From Rhea pennata (Eukaryota > Chordata > Aves > Rheiformes > Rheidae): DNA of 64,000 nucleotides. Positions 10,961 through 22,545 of the stretch are shown piece after piece. The stretch is from contig NC_084666.1 of assembly GCF_028389875.1 (NCBI RefSeq), positions 26,072,308 to 26,136,307 on the forward strand, read 5' to 3'. The notes under the pieces were generated by a model that was given only the letters and a program-made list of their open reading frames with translations, did not search any database and was not told where the DNA came from. Within the stretch, counting starts at the first letter, position 1. Each line of letters begins with the position of its first letter. A program made the translations under genes and the position numbers.

Positions 10961-13900
10961 GACATCTGAATCATATTAATAAAAAAAAATTTTCCTTTAG
11001 TGGGATATGTATTTCCCCTCCCCCTAAGTTTCAAATAATACTATTCCTTAAACTAGGAACAAACATTTTACTTATGGCTAGAATGCATTTATTGGTAATT
11101 TTCACATAAATCAACTTATATGAAAATGTATTCATAACCCAAGCCTTCTCTATAGTGATAAAATGTTTCTGCTTCTGTGGTAGAAAATAGCTTATTATGC
11201 AAACAGCATTGCTAGTGTTACATTATGCATGGGAGTCACCTGGAGAACATCACAAAAGCTTCAACCAAAGGGGAAAAAAAAAGAGGGGAGAAAATCGGGT
11301 GTTCCATTTACTGCACCACTTGCCTATTATAATTAGCTGTAAATGAGCTGATATCTGTACTTTGAAACATTTTATATATGCCTTGGTAACACTATCCATA
11401 TACAAAAAGCAGAGCAGAATGGAAGAATATGAAATTCACCAAGGAATGGCCTTGCAAAATGTCACCCCAATTGGAAAATGAAAGCCAGTTACCATTTTAA
11501 AACTGATCAGTTGTATTTACTTTGAGAACAACTTAGTTATGTTTATATACTAGTGGATTTAATTCAGGACACAGCAAGTTCCCACTGGACTGTCATTATT
11601 AAGAATGACATTATTAAAAAGTGTGATTAAATAAGGTCTGTCCAGAGAAGACTGAAAAATGTACTCTCAGATATTTTTTTTAATAATGAAAAAATGAATT
11701 AGTCCCAGCATAATCATCCAAGGCCCAGTCTTTCTTATTGAAAGACAAACAGGTGGATTTAAGGAAAAGTGGGAGGATCAGTACAATAAGGGGAATTCCT
11801 GTGGAGACAGTGAAATCTTATAGATATTCTTATGGAACATTTTTTAGGAAGTTCTGGAGAAATACTATATATTAGAGCAGCTCTTGTCCGGAGTGGATTT
11901 ACAGTCAGGATTGTTTAAGGGGAGATCTCAGAGATCTAGAATACTAGTATTCAAGTAATTTGGAGTCTTTCACCAGCCATGAGACTCAGATTAGGGACTG
12001 TGTAAGATCTCTGGTCTGACGCTGAAGAAAAGCAGCGAGGAACTGTTTGTTGGTTTGTGCGAGTCAGAGCTCCTTCTCTGGGTAAAAGTCCCTGCTCACA
12101 GTCGTCCTTGCTGTAACTCCCTGTCCTCCAGGTGATGCCTTGGTGTGAGCCTGTTTCAATGCAGGCAACAAAGCCGGGGGGTAGTTTGGGGAGTTAATCC
12201 CCGGTTTTGCTAGCCCAGGCCCAAAGCTGCTGTGTCTTCATGTGTCTCTGGTAGAAATGGCTGTAAGTTCACCCTGCTCTGGAGGAACTGAGAGTATTAA
12301 CCAGTGTACCAATGAGTGCTCAAGGGGCTGGCTCGTGGGAGCTCCCTGGGTATTCGCCAGCCTGGGACAGGATGCCCTGGCCTCGGAGGAGGGTGGTTGG
12401 TAGCGCTATGTGGTGATTGGCTCCACAATTTAGAAAGTCAGTGCTGCCTCGTGAGCTCTCACTTCACCTTCACGGTTGTTTCCTACAAGTGAGAAATACT
12501 GGGCGTTTAAACCTCAGGGAACTGTACTTTTCAGAGGCTCCTACATGAGCCACCTTGAACCAGTCACTGTGCACCCATAGTAGCTCAGGTAAATTCAGGC
12601 ACTGGATGAAGCCAATATCTGTCATGCTTTTTGGCTCTATATGATTACTGAATGAAACAAGGCAGTAGGAGGAGAACCAGCCAAGAAAATACCCTGAGAA
12701 AAAGACTGGATGTAGAATGTTAAATATTGAAACTCTCTGAAAACGTGCCAGACAACTGGAGATGGCTTAAATCTCACTTCACCATCCACAAGATATGGAA
12801 GCCAGAAAACAGGAAGATAATCAGAAGGCAATTTTGTTTCTGGCAATAGCTCGATCTGAGACAGCTCATGTGCTTAATGGTTTTCATTTAGCTCGCTCTT
12901 GGAGGGGTCACTGGGAAATACAGAAATGTGAGGTATATTGTGCTAGCCAGAAGGAAAACACATTGTTAATATTTCATATGTATAAATACGTATCCATATA
13001 TACATACACATATACATAAATAAATATACATATATATGTATACACACACATACATGCATGTATAAAACCCCCAAAACTGCAGAAAGAAACTGTCTGTGAT
13101 TCTTTTAAGGCCAATAAGCAGGTTCTGGGGTCTAGAGTTGCTAGCAAGAGACAACATCATGACAGGAATGTGGGGCAAAATGCTCAAAGAAGAGATTAAT
13201 TCCAGCTTTTAAAGTAATCTGTGGCAAAGGAAATAACATTTCTAAAAGGTGGTCACTGCAGCTGTACTATTTCTTATGGAGGCTACACATGCTCACACTG
13301 CGGCCAGTAAGGGCAATCCCGAATATTAAATGAAAAGAGAGTGGCAGAAAGTCATGACTGACAAAAATAGCATACAAAGCTGCAGTAAAAACCAGTGCAA
13401 GCAAAGATAATGCTTGACATTTGGGAAGATATGCAAAACCGCAATGGATTATGTTACTGTGCAAGAGTGCATACGCCAGCAGAGTGTGCACAGCATGGAC
13501 AAAGACGATGACAACAATATCACTAGCTCAGAGCAATTCCTTCTTTGAACAATGGACGCTGCTGCAGAAGACGAGTGGAATATTAGCCTGAAATCAAATG
13601 GAACATTTATGAATTTTAAGTTGAACACAGGTAGACAAGCTAGTGTGGGGGCCAGAAACACAGATATTATCATGGAGATAAAAGCCACAGGCAGTAGGAA
13701 ATGAGCTGGAAATGTTGGGGCTTATAGTGGGAAGCTTATCTCTACCAAGGGAGTGTATGAACTAAATGTATGAGCAAATAACAAATTAAGAAAAGAAAGA
13801 TTAACATATGTGCCAAAGGGGGGAAAAAACTATTTTTGGATTAGTAAAAAAGTACAGTTATTAAAGTGAAATGAAGCCAAACCTATTTGGTAAGAATTTG

Positions 13901-14972
13901 AAGATATTTTCTACAGGAGAAAGAGAGATGCAAAGAAGCCTGGAATAAATAAGGCTAAACCTACTGATACCACATCTAATGCCTCCAAAATAGCATTTAC
14001 CCTCATCCTAAACAAAAAGGCAAAAGAATCACTCGTTAAATTTTTTGCTATTCAATCACAGCATAAGGAAGCATCCCTCCAGAGTGGATACAATTCCTGG
14101 ATGTTGTAGGAGAAAAGAGAACTGGTGCTTACTTATGGATATGTTAAATAAGGACTTGAGGTGAAGTTTGCTTCTCAAAGGGTGACATCTTTGGAAACAT
14201 GGACATGCTAAAGATGCTCTACATGTGATACGTCAGTGTGGTCTCACAAGATCTCTTAGTGAAAGAGAGCATTTGCTCACCCCCCTCAGTGTCCTCTATA
14301 GGAGCAGCCAATGAGCTGCATGTTGCACTAAAGTCTTACAGGTGCCCAGAGAACAAAGTTATGTTCCTTGGGGGAGTTCAGCAACAACCCCAGCCTTCCA
14401 CACCTGACTTTTCTGTTGTCTCAGGTGAGAAACTGATCTCTACATTCATGGTCTTTGTCCTATACCTATGCTTCAGTATCAGTGAGTCAATTCCCTTCTC
14501 ATTCTGACCATTATTAATGAACTACTTAATGAAAAGATACTTAATGAGAACATACTTTGAAGATCTACTACTTTCCAAGTCTTGGGAGACTGTGTGTGCT
14601 CAGTTCGTTCAGGTTACAGAAATACCCCACTCTGCGGTGCCTTTTGCTTTTTCCTTGGCTCAGGACAGAGGTCTATGTGGATCTCCAAAGGTGATAGAGT
14701 TAGAGAAGAAGCTTTATTTCAGCAAGCAACATCTTTATTTTCTTTCCTGATTTCACCCCTGCAGGTGGCTAGTAGGCTGGACTAGCTCACAGTGATAAAA
14801 CTGCAGAGGAATGATTGAGGAATATTGTTAACTGAAAAGTCCTTCTGTCCTCACATCAGCATCTCAAGTGCTCTGGATTTGTTAATGAAATGACAGTCCT
14901 GTGTCAAAGCAGAAGCAACTCTTAGAAAGCACATGGACAGATTTCAGTAATCAGCACAGTCACAGGATGCTA
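10961..14972. other. Intergenic DNA, no gene seen
   Basis: AT-rich sequence without a supportable gene. Short frames on both strands around 12,640-12,850, 13,270-13,690 and 14,240-14,780 show no recognisable domain. The microsatellite inside this block is listed separately. Confidence 0.55.
12973..13063. repeat. Mixed TA/CA/TACA microsatellite
   Basis: Low-complexity alternation of ATAC, TATA, AAATA and CACA units over about 90 bp, including a short (CA)n run at 13,042-13,050. Simple-sequence DNA. Confidence 0.85.
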
Positions 14973-15054
14973 AATCACAGAATCACAGAATTGGTAGGGT
15001 TGGAAGGGACCTCTGGAGATCATCTAGTCCAACCTCCCTGCTCAGCAGGGTCAC

Positions 15055-15441
15055 CTACAGCATGTTAGACAGGGTTGCATCCAGGAGGGCCTTGAATATC
15101 TCCAGAGAAGAAGACTCCACAACCTCTCTGGGCAACCTGGTCCAGTGCTCCGTCACTCTCACACGGAAGAATTTCCCCCTCATGGTCAGGTGGAACTTCT
15201 TGTGCTTCAATTTCTGCCTGTTGCCTCTTGTCCTGTCACACGGGACAACTGAAAAGAGTTTGTCCCCATCCCCTTGACACCCTCCCTTCAGGTACTTATC
15301 CACATTGATCAGATCCCCCCTCAGTCTTCTCTTCCCCAGGCTGAAGAGGCCCAGCTCTCGCAGCCGTTCCTCATAGGGCAGGTGATCCAGCCCTCTGATC
15401 ATCTTTGTAGCCCTACATTGGACTCTCTCCAGTAGCTCCAT
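15055..15441 (-). pseudogene. CR1 ORF2 (reverse transcriptase) C-terminal fragment
   Basis: A 128-codon open frame from the CR1 polyprotein: the tail that follows the reverse-transcriptase domain. It has the family landmarks [14 protein letters not shown] (here [13 protein letters not shown]), [41 protein letters not shown] and a terminal [10 protein letters not shown]. The frame is intact to its natural stop. Upstream codons to about 15,470 also read as the family (WAPQDKRD) before a 2-nt length change near a small palindrome. Lacking the endonuclease and catalytic reverse-transcriptase regions, it cannot mobilise. Confidence 0.9.
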
Positions 15442-15455
15442 GTCTCTCTTGTCCT

Positions 15456-15478
15456 GGGGAGCCCAGAAAGGGCTCCCC
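15456..15478. repeat. 9-bp perfect inverted repeat at the CR1 5' edge
   Basis: GGGGAGCCC (15,456-15,464) is followed by a 5-nt spacer and GGGCTCCCC (15,470-15,478). The left arm is normal CR1 sequence. The right arm replaces sequence that in the sister CR1 copy is unrelated (TGTCCAGTT-type), which suggests templated mutation. Confidence 0.9.
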
Positions 15479-15485
15479 AGTACAA

Positions 15486-18400
15486 AAGATCCTGCTGCTC
15501 TCTAAACCTAACAAAAGAAGGCAAGTCTTTTCTGGTGCATAAAAGACAGTGACCCATCCTGCTGTTGCTCATGCCAGTCTGGTTTCACTTCTGGACTGAA
15601 AAGTGTGGTCTTTTCATTAGCCACCAACCACACAAACATTGCCACTACCTAGAGGGTGAATTTTTTTTTGCCCCTTAAGTAACAGAAACTTCCTTTAATG
15701 TTCAATGTACTCTGCTGGGCTTAACTAGAAATGAACAAAAATGGATCTGAGGAAAAGACAATTCAGTGGAATGGCCTTCTGCCTTCCCAAAGCTGTGGCA
15801 TCATCCATATCACTAGGTTCTTGAGAGAGGCAGTAGCTGGGCTGGAAAAGATGGAGTCACTGCATCTCTTCACCTGCAGGAGCTTTGCTGAATGAGATGC
15901 TACAAACCATGTCTGCTCCACTGCCTTCAGGCCTGGTGGGGGGGACCACAGTGAGAGCATGCTTATTATGATACGCTGGCATGGAGGGACTAGATCTGAA
16001 AGTTAGTTTTCCTGCTCTTGATGGCTATGCCAATGGCAAGAGATAAAGTGTGAAAGACTCATGTTGTTTTCCCATTCCACTAGGAAAAAAGATGGATGTG
16101 TAAAGGAGGACTTCAGCACTGATCCAACATACAGTGAGGTAAAAGACAACAGTCAAGCAGTAAGAGATGACACTGACAACTAAAAAGGGACTTTCTTTGA
16201 GAATCTCACAGGTGAGGTAAGTGAGATTTTAAGAAGGTGGTTGCAAGTCAGAAAGGAGCAGGAATTACTGTGCAGGATGTGGAAGAAAGTGGAAAGAAGC
16301 CAGTGGCACCAGGGGATAACACACCCTTTCAGACAGCCAGACAAGGGAGAGCAGTGCTGCTTCAGACACAAGGCTGAGCTGATAGGGTAATAGCTTGCTA
16401 TAGTCAAACTGCAAAGTGGGATTATTATGGCTTTAGATAAGAGCTATTAACTATTGTTAAGGTGATTGATCACTTTTATCATTTTGTTATGGAAGGAGTT
16501 TCACAATCAGAGCTAATCATGGGGCATTACAGTACCCCTGTCTGCTTAAATGCTGAAATCCAGAGGGATAGATTGTGAGATGATTACAAAAATTGCAAGG
16601 CTGTCATTTCCATATTGAACATGGACTGGGTAAAAATCATAACAATGTATGCACTGCTGAGATACCCCATGCAGGGGAAAACACTTGTAAAGTTTGCTTT
16701 CAGCCTCAGAAGAGGGAAACAAACAAGTTTGCTTACTGCTCTGTTTAGCTTTTCCAGCATAAAGTTTTCATAGTTTTCAGAGAGTGTACTACTACTCCGC
16801 ATCTTTCTGGTATCTGTCTGTCTGAGTTCTGGAGTACTGACTTCTGCTACTGTCTACAAGATGTGCTGAGATTTCAGCATGGGAAATGTGGAAAGGCATT
16901 TCCCTATAAATGTATTTAAAGCAAGTAGTTGTGAAAACACATCTCGTATGTAAAGGAATGGAAAGTCATACAAGAAACAGATTTGAATTTAGTATTGCAT
17001 GGTCAGAAAGATGTATTTAGGTATCTCCAGAGAAGTGAGATGCCTTCTAAGAACATCGACTTCCATCTAACTCTCTCTGTGAGGCCACATGTGAGGTTTT
17101 CATCTGAGAAATAGAAGACTCAAGCCCAAGGCCTTATTCTACTTGCTGGAGAAAACAAAGAAGATTTGAATTCACATGAATTAAAACATAAGCAAGTTAT
17201 GAGGAAACCAGCTGGACGAGCTGGTGAATCCAGCCAGGACTGGCTCAAATCTACTCCACATTGAGTTGGGGTGGTTCTGCACATGCCCAGCAGAAGAAAG
17301 GAGATTTATGAACGAAATCTCTTATGTCTCTAAGAACAGGAGTGTGCGTGTATGTGTGTGATTGTTTCTGCGTAAAGTACCAGGAATCTGAATTTTAGTT
17401 CTCAGTGTCTAAAGTGAGCATTACTGCCCATCAGATGACATGCCTTACTGATTTTATTTTTGCATGTAAAAATGTCCACAATTGCCTAGGGAGATCTGAA
17501 CAGAAACAAAAGGGGAACTAGTCCACAAGACACTCTCTAGTAACACATGGCTGATCCTACACTAAGATTTGAGATGCCCAGAATATATCAAGTAAATTCA
17601 CATCTATGCCTTGAGGCTCCCACTAGTGATAAATGAAAGCAATGAGAATACATATTATGTGTATAGTCAGCATCAGGAAAGCAGCATTAAGGAAGCAGCT
17701 CTTTCCACACTTTTTCAAGGCTCATTTTCTCTCCTTGAGCACCCCATGAAGAACAACCTACCAAAAGAACGAGTATCTGCCTAAACGATGCAGTATTCAA
17801 CTCCTAATGAGAGGTGCATGTTCACCTTGACCTTGCACAAAATATGCATCTAATAGTAAATACAATAGAAAAAAGAGGCAAGAGACTGCATCAGGACTGG
17901 ACAGAATGGAAAATTATGAGTGACACAAGACTAGCAAGTCAAGCTTTGATTAAACTGTGAAAAGTTCTTTAGCAATAAATCATGCAATAAGAATTCCACA
18001 ACTAAGTAGTATATTGTTGTGCATAATATTAATAACGTCTCAGACCAGGGGTGTGCATGTGCATGTACCAACAAATGCAGTCTCTTGAAATGCTGTTTCT
18101 CTGCAGTGGCTGACTGCCACAGGAAAAAAGAAGTCTCTCGTGCTTCTAGCTGGCTGTGTACCCCTACATCAGAAGCCTCATGCAAATAAACCCTTCTCTA
18201 TCACTATCTTGTTGGTTTTTAGTCTGTTTGCTCTGGTACCTCCTAGCCCACATCTACCCTCACATTTATCTACTTTTGATTAGCTATTTGAACTCTTATG
18301 ACCACAAAGCTCAATATATACAGAAACTGGTTTTGTGCATAACAAGCCCCATTCTGCTTTGAGAATATCACCTTCATAATCTATGAACCTGAGTATAATT

Positions 18401-19964
18401 AAAGACACAAGCTTTGTGGATTTTCCTGACTCAGTGGGTTTCAACAAAAGTCTGTACACATGGAGTGCCCAAAATTCACCTGTGTGGGTATTATCAGGCT
18501 TCCTTTGCCATGGATAACCATCGACCAGAATTTAATCCTTTTGCCTCAATTCTTCTGTTGCTGATGCAAAAGGAGTTTTGTTCATAGATATCATACTGAT
18601 GGGCAGATACATACATGAGATGAATTTGGAGTTGTTTTATATGACTAAGCAAGGCTCTACCTTGGGAGCAGATAGTTTTACAGGGAGTAGAATAGAGTCA
18701 GTGATCAGCTGGTGTGCCCAGATTTCAGACTGCTTGCTGAACTGGGGGGAAAACCAACTCTGAAGTCTTTGAATTTGCATGCTGGCTAGATTAGATTTGT
18801 ACTGATAGCTTTTGTTTCCGTTTCTTTCTCTGTTGCCGAGTTTAATATGCATGGCTATATATGGAGAAAATGTGTCTCTGTGCTGGCATAGCAAAGATAA
18901 CCTTGAAGAGTATAAATGAATGTACGTATTGATGGAGCAATTTGTGTTTTTATTGATTTCTTGCTGTGTCTCACTGAATTCCTAGTATGTAGAATAGGCT
19001 GTAACTATTTTGTTATGAAGAACACTACAGAATGTATTTTCCCATACCAGTTCTTAAGGGACTTGGACAATCTATACACAACAGTATGAAAGACAGCATA
19101 TGGTATATATTGATTATTATTGTTTATTGCTGTAAGTAGGATTTAGGGCTCCAGCTAGAGAAAAAAGGCTTGAGATCAAACATGCAGAGCTGCTAAAATG
19201 AAATACCAGGATTTTAAGCCTGATGCCCACAGCTTTCCCCAGTGTGGAAAAAGTTGATGGTGAAAGGGTGATACAGTGATCTGTTTCCGACAAGAAGGGA
19301 TGGCCTCATAGAAGAATGATGAATGCTGTCAAAATGCAAACGGGTGGCTAGAAAAGGAGAGGCTAGGCTGGCTCTCCTCCATGGAAGATGCTGGGCTGCG
19401 CATTAGGTGTGTTCCCAAGTGGCGAGATAACATGTAACAGGAATATAGAGCATTGGGCTGAAATGTGGATGTCAGGATGAGATCCAGAGGCAGATACCAC
19501 CCCAGGTCCTGATCTTGCAGTTGCAGTATCTGCAGTATCTTGCAGTATCTGTAGAGCTGAGATCCTCTAGTTTCTTTGAAAGCAGTTAGGTGCTACATGG
19601 GCACAGGGGTCTAATCTGACTGATTCCCTAGCTGTAAATTAGGGATCTGGTTTGGACTGGTGACCAGTGGCATGAAAACCACGGATATGTTTGGTGCTAG
19701 TTTGGCTGGATTTTCTTCCATTTGTCTGGCCCCCCTCCACCTGCTTGGAGCAGAGAAATAAATAAGAGAAATGCCTACTGCAACCTTGCTGGGCTTTGAC
19801 ACCAGGTACTGTAGATTCCCGAAGTGCTGTTTAAGGCAGCTCTGTTACCTATTTGAACCAAGTCTCCAGTCTGTTCACAGGTTGGAAACTACATATTTCT
19901 TGTCTGTTTGTTAATAAACAGGAGAGGCGCAGTGTGTCTACCTTCTCACACAGAAAGTAGTAAT
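15486..19964. other. Intergenic DNA, no gene seen
   Basis: AT-rich sequence with no supportable coding exon, RNA gene or named repeat. A small tandem repeat at 19,522-19,550 has three copies of TGCAGTATC(T). Short frames on both strands (for example 16,180-16,407 and 18,578-18,763) lack recognisable products. Confidence 0.55.
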
Positions 19965-20345
19965 ATCAGAGACCATACTGGGAAGAACATGCTTTCGTTT
20001 AGCCCAGTATTTGGTATCTGAAAGTGCCCAGAAGTGGATGCCTATGGAAAGCACATATAGCATGATACTTTCCTTCAGAATCTAAAGGACTTTCTAAACC
20101 AGAGGTTGCCTCTGGACCCTGTATTTAATAGCAACTGATGGGCCCATCCTTCATATATCTGTCTAATCTCTTCAGGGCTCATTTAGGCTTCTGGCCTTCA
20201 TAACATCCTCTGGTAATAAATGCCACAATTTAATTATGCACTGTGAGAAAAAGTACTTCCTTTGATTGTTGTGTAAATCTGGACCTACTTAATTGTAAAT
20301 GAATGTATCTGTCAATTAACGAGACTTTTGGAGAAGGGAAGTCAT
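19965..20345 (-). mobile_element. Ancient CR1 LINE fossil (3' region, antisense)
   Basis: The plus-strand text contains, in order, diverged versions of blocks known from old sauropsid CR1 copies read in antisense: 'tagcccagtat', 'gcccagaagtggatgcctatgg', 'ccagaggttgc', 'gatgggcccatcc', 'ttggccttcacaacatcctctgg' (here tctggccttcataacatcctctgg) and 'agtacttcctt'. The element therefore reads on the minus strand. It is far more diverged than the two young CR1 copies in this window and has no intact frame. Boundaries are approximate. Confidence 0.7.
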
Positions 20346-21389
20346 GAAGCTGATCATATAGATCTGGTGTGTGGTAAAATGTGGGTGCATACGATACTGA
20401 AGGTCTGAGTAATTAAAAGTTGGGACTGACAAAACAGGATAGCAGCAATTTATGAGTCCTTGCTAGGTTTATGGGTTTCCAGGAAATTGAGAGAATAATT
20501 GTCTGAACACATGTGAACATGCCAGAACTATGATTAATTGTGAGATTTACATTAGCAATGAAGTTGAGGGTCATCACACAGATAGCTATGTACAATGAAT
20601 GTCTAAAAATGAAGCCAAGTTTAACATAATTCCTCTCCATTCAACTCCTTACCCAGTCTTGAACAGCACAATATTCAAAGTAGTTTTGATTTGTACAGTT
20701 CATACAGCAGCATGATATTTTCTTCCTTGTTCTCAATTCCTTGTTAACCATTTCTTACACATTCTTGTTACAATTGTTGTATCCCTATGTACAACCGTTT
20801 CTACATTCCCAGGAAAGAAATATAGGACTTTGTTACTGAAGAATGACTTATGTCAGCTTTCAGTTAACGCATTGATATAGAAATAAGTAGATTTAAAATC
20901 AACAACTTAAAACTATGCCATTTGTAGGCAAGCTATGAGGCTCTGAATGTGCCAAGGTAGCTCAAAACTGAAACTTGTGACCAAAACCAATGATCCTTAC
21001 AACAAGCTGTTGAACAAAGAGCATCAGTGCTTCCCTGCAAGTGTGCAAAAGGCAGCCAGTGCCCCTTGACCGAGAGTCACAGGGACTCCTTCCTGCTCAG
21101 AGCTCAACCAGCTTTTCTTCCTAGCTTGCTTGATCGCTAACATAATTATATGGGCTAAGCAACTTGTTTATGTCTAAAGTTTACTAACTTCCTTGAGCTG
21201 TACAGCACTCAGAGTGACATTAGTCTCCCAGACTGAGAGTTTCCACTTGGTGATAGGCACTTGGGGAGAAGCCCAGGGCTTCACACTGGAGCGCTCACAC
21301 TGACAAAGCTGAGGAACCCATCTCTATAGTTTGAGCACTTCAGAAAGACAAATTTTGCCTCACAGCATGCCTGTAGAGACAGACTGGGG
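20346..21389. other. Intergenic DNA, no gene seen
   Basis: Ordinary AT-rich DNA. The minus-strand open frame at 20,413-20,640 has no recognisable domain. Confidence 0.55.
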
Positions 21390-21505
21390 CATCTGTTGTA
21401 CAATGGTAAGACTGAAGCACAGATACTAAATGATTTTTGCAAGGCCAGGCAGACTCAGAATAAAACCCACATCTCTCACTTGCCAGTCCAGTGTCTTAAC
21501 ACATA
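21390..21505 (+). repeat. MIR/CORE-SINE-like fossil
   Basis: The order of blocks follows the MIR 3' half: 'acaatggtaagactgaagcacaga', then 'gcaaggccaggcaga', 'cagaataaaacccacatctctcact' and 'gccagtccagtgtcttaac'. The MIR consensus has 'gaggcacagag', 'gcccaaggtca', 'cagagctgggattcaaacccag' and 'cccagtccagtgctctt'. The divergence is consistent with an ancient amniote insertion. Assigned from memory of the consensus. Confidence 0.55.
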
Positions 21506-22184
21506 AGACTTCATATAGACAGAGCTACCTTCTAACTTGTGCACTTCTTCCTCCTTTTCTTTAAAAAAAAACCCAACCCAGATAACATTGTCCATCTTTC
21601 CCTCTACTTGTTTGACAGATGGCTTGTGCAGCAGGACTGTCAGAAGAGGGCAGGAGGTAAATGGGTCCATGGCTCATTTGCTTTTCATGAAAGAGACTTA
21701 TTTAAGGTGCCCCGTTGTGGGAAAGGACTCATGACTTTCGATCCAAAGGAGAGGCAAGCACCCGCCTGGGCATGCACTGTAACAGGCTTCCTGGGGCCTA
21801 ACCGCTCCTCATGTCCATCTGTATCGACTCTGCCTCAGCTGGAGCTGAGGTCTTAGCAGCCCTGCTACTTCTGTCTACATGTCACACTTGGCCAGACTGA
21901 TGACCCCTCAGCTAAGTTGGTATCCAAAGACATCTTCCTTAAAGTATCTCTCTCTGGAGTGCAGAAGCCAGCTGTGCTGGGGCTGATCACATCTTGAAGA
22001 TCTGAAACCTGGTTCCCCATTGTCAAGCGATCTTTTAGCAAAATGGTCCCAATTTGTTGACTTTCAAGGCAAGAAGGTGTTAACATTGCCACTGAAGGGA
22101 GAGGAGAGGTGAAATTAGGGAGTTCCAACAGAACTGACTCTAAGACTGTTGTCTCCAGTGAGAGCTGTGCACAGATTTCTGTTT
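21506..22184. other. Intergenic DNA, no gene seen
   Basis: Overlapping short frames on both strands (21,539-21,856 plus; 21,865-22,206 minus) have no recognisable product. A TTAAAAAAAAA run near 21,561 is the only simple-sequence feature. Confidence 0.5.
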
Positions 22185-22545
22185 CTGTGGGAAATTCCAG
22201 TTTCAATTCACATTTTGTGGAAAATCCATAATCTCAACATTTCCTATGGAATAAGATTTTCATGTTTCATTTCATGTTTGTTTGGCAAGATTTAAATTTA
22301 TGGAACATTTACAGTTTTATTTTTACTATAAAATTTCAAAACTAAATAAGAATAAAACTAAATTATTCTAGACCAAATATGTTGCAACAAATGTTCTAAG
22401 TTTTTTCAAAGTGTCTATTTGCTTTAATTAATGGAAATAAAATTCTATTGAAAAATTTCCTGCAAGACATTTCAGCATCAACTTATGGAATTTTTCTAAT
22501 GGAAAAAATTTCTCACAAAAAGTTTCATGCACTCTCTATGTTCCA
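22185..22545. repeat. AT-rich, possibly ancient repeat-derived
   Basis: Repeated GGAAA/TTTCC and AAAATTTC phrases, such as 'gtgggaaattccagtttcaattcac' and 'ggaatttttctaatggaaaaa', recall a degenerate AT-rich repeat seen in sauropsid genomes. This may be only compositional. I cannot name the family. Confidence 0.25.

Larger units (their letters stand above)
14973..15485 (-). mobile_element. CR1 LINE, 5'-truncated, 3' end at 14,973
   Basis: Read on the minus strand this is the 3' end of a chicken-repeat-1 (CR1) retrotransposon. It comprises the C-terminal part of ORF2, a short 3' UTR with the conserved 'ctagatgatctcc-agaggtccc' type block, and the 8-bp terminal repeat. That repeat appears here as AATCACAG twice at 14,973-14,988. 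The 5' end is truncated near 15,485, as is usual for CR1. It is very similar to the plus-strand copy at 25,495-26,115 (about 7 differences in 128 aligned ORF2 residues), so both belong to the same, fairly young subfamily. Confidence 0.93.
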
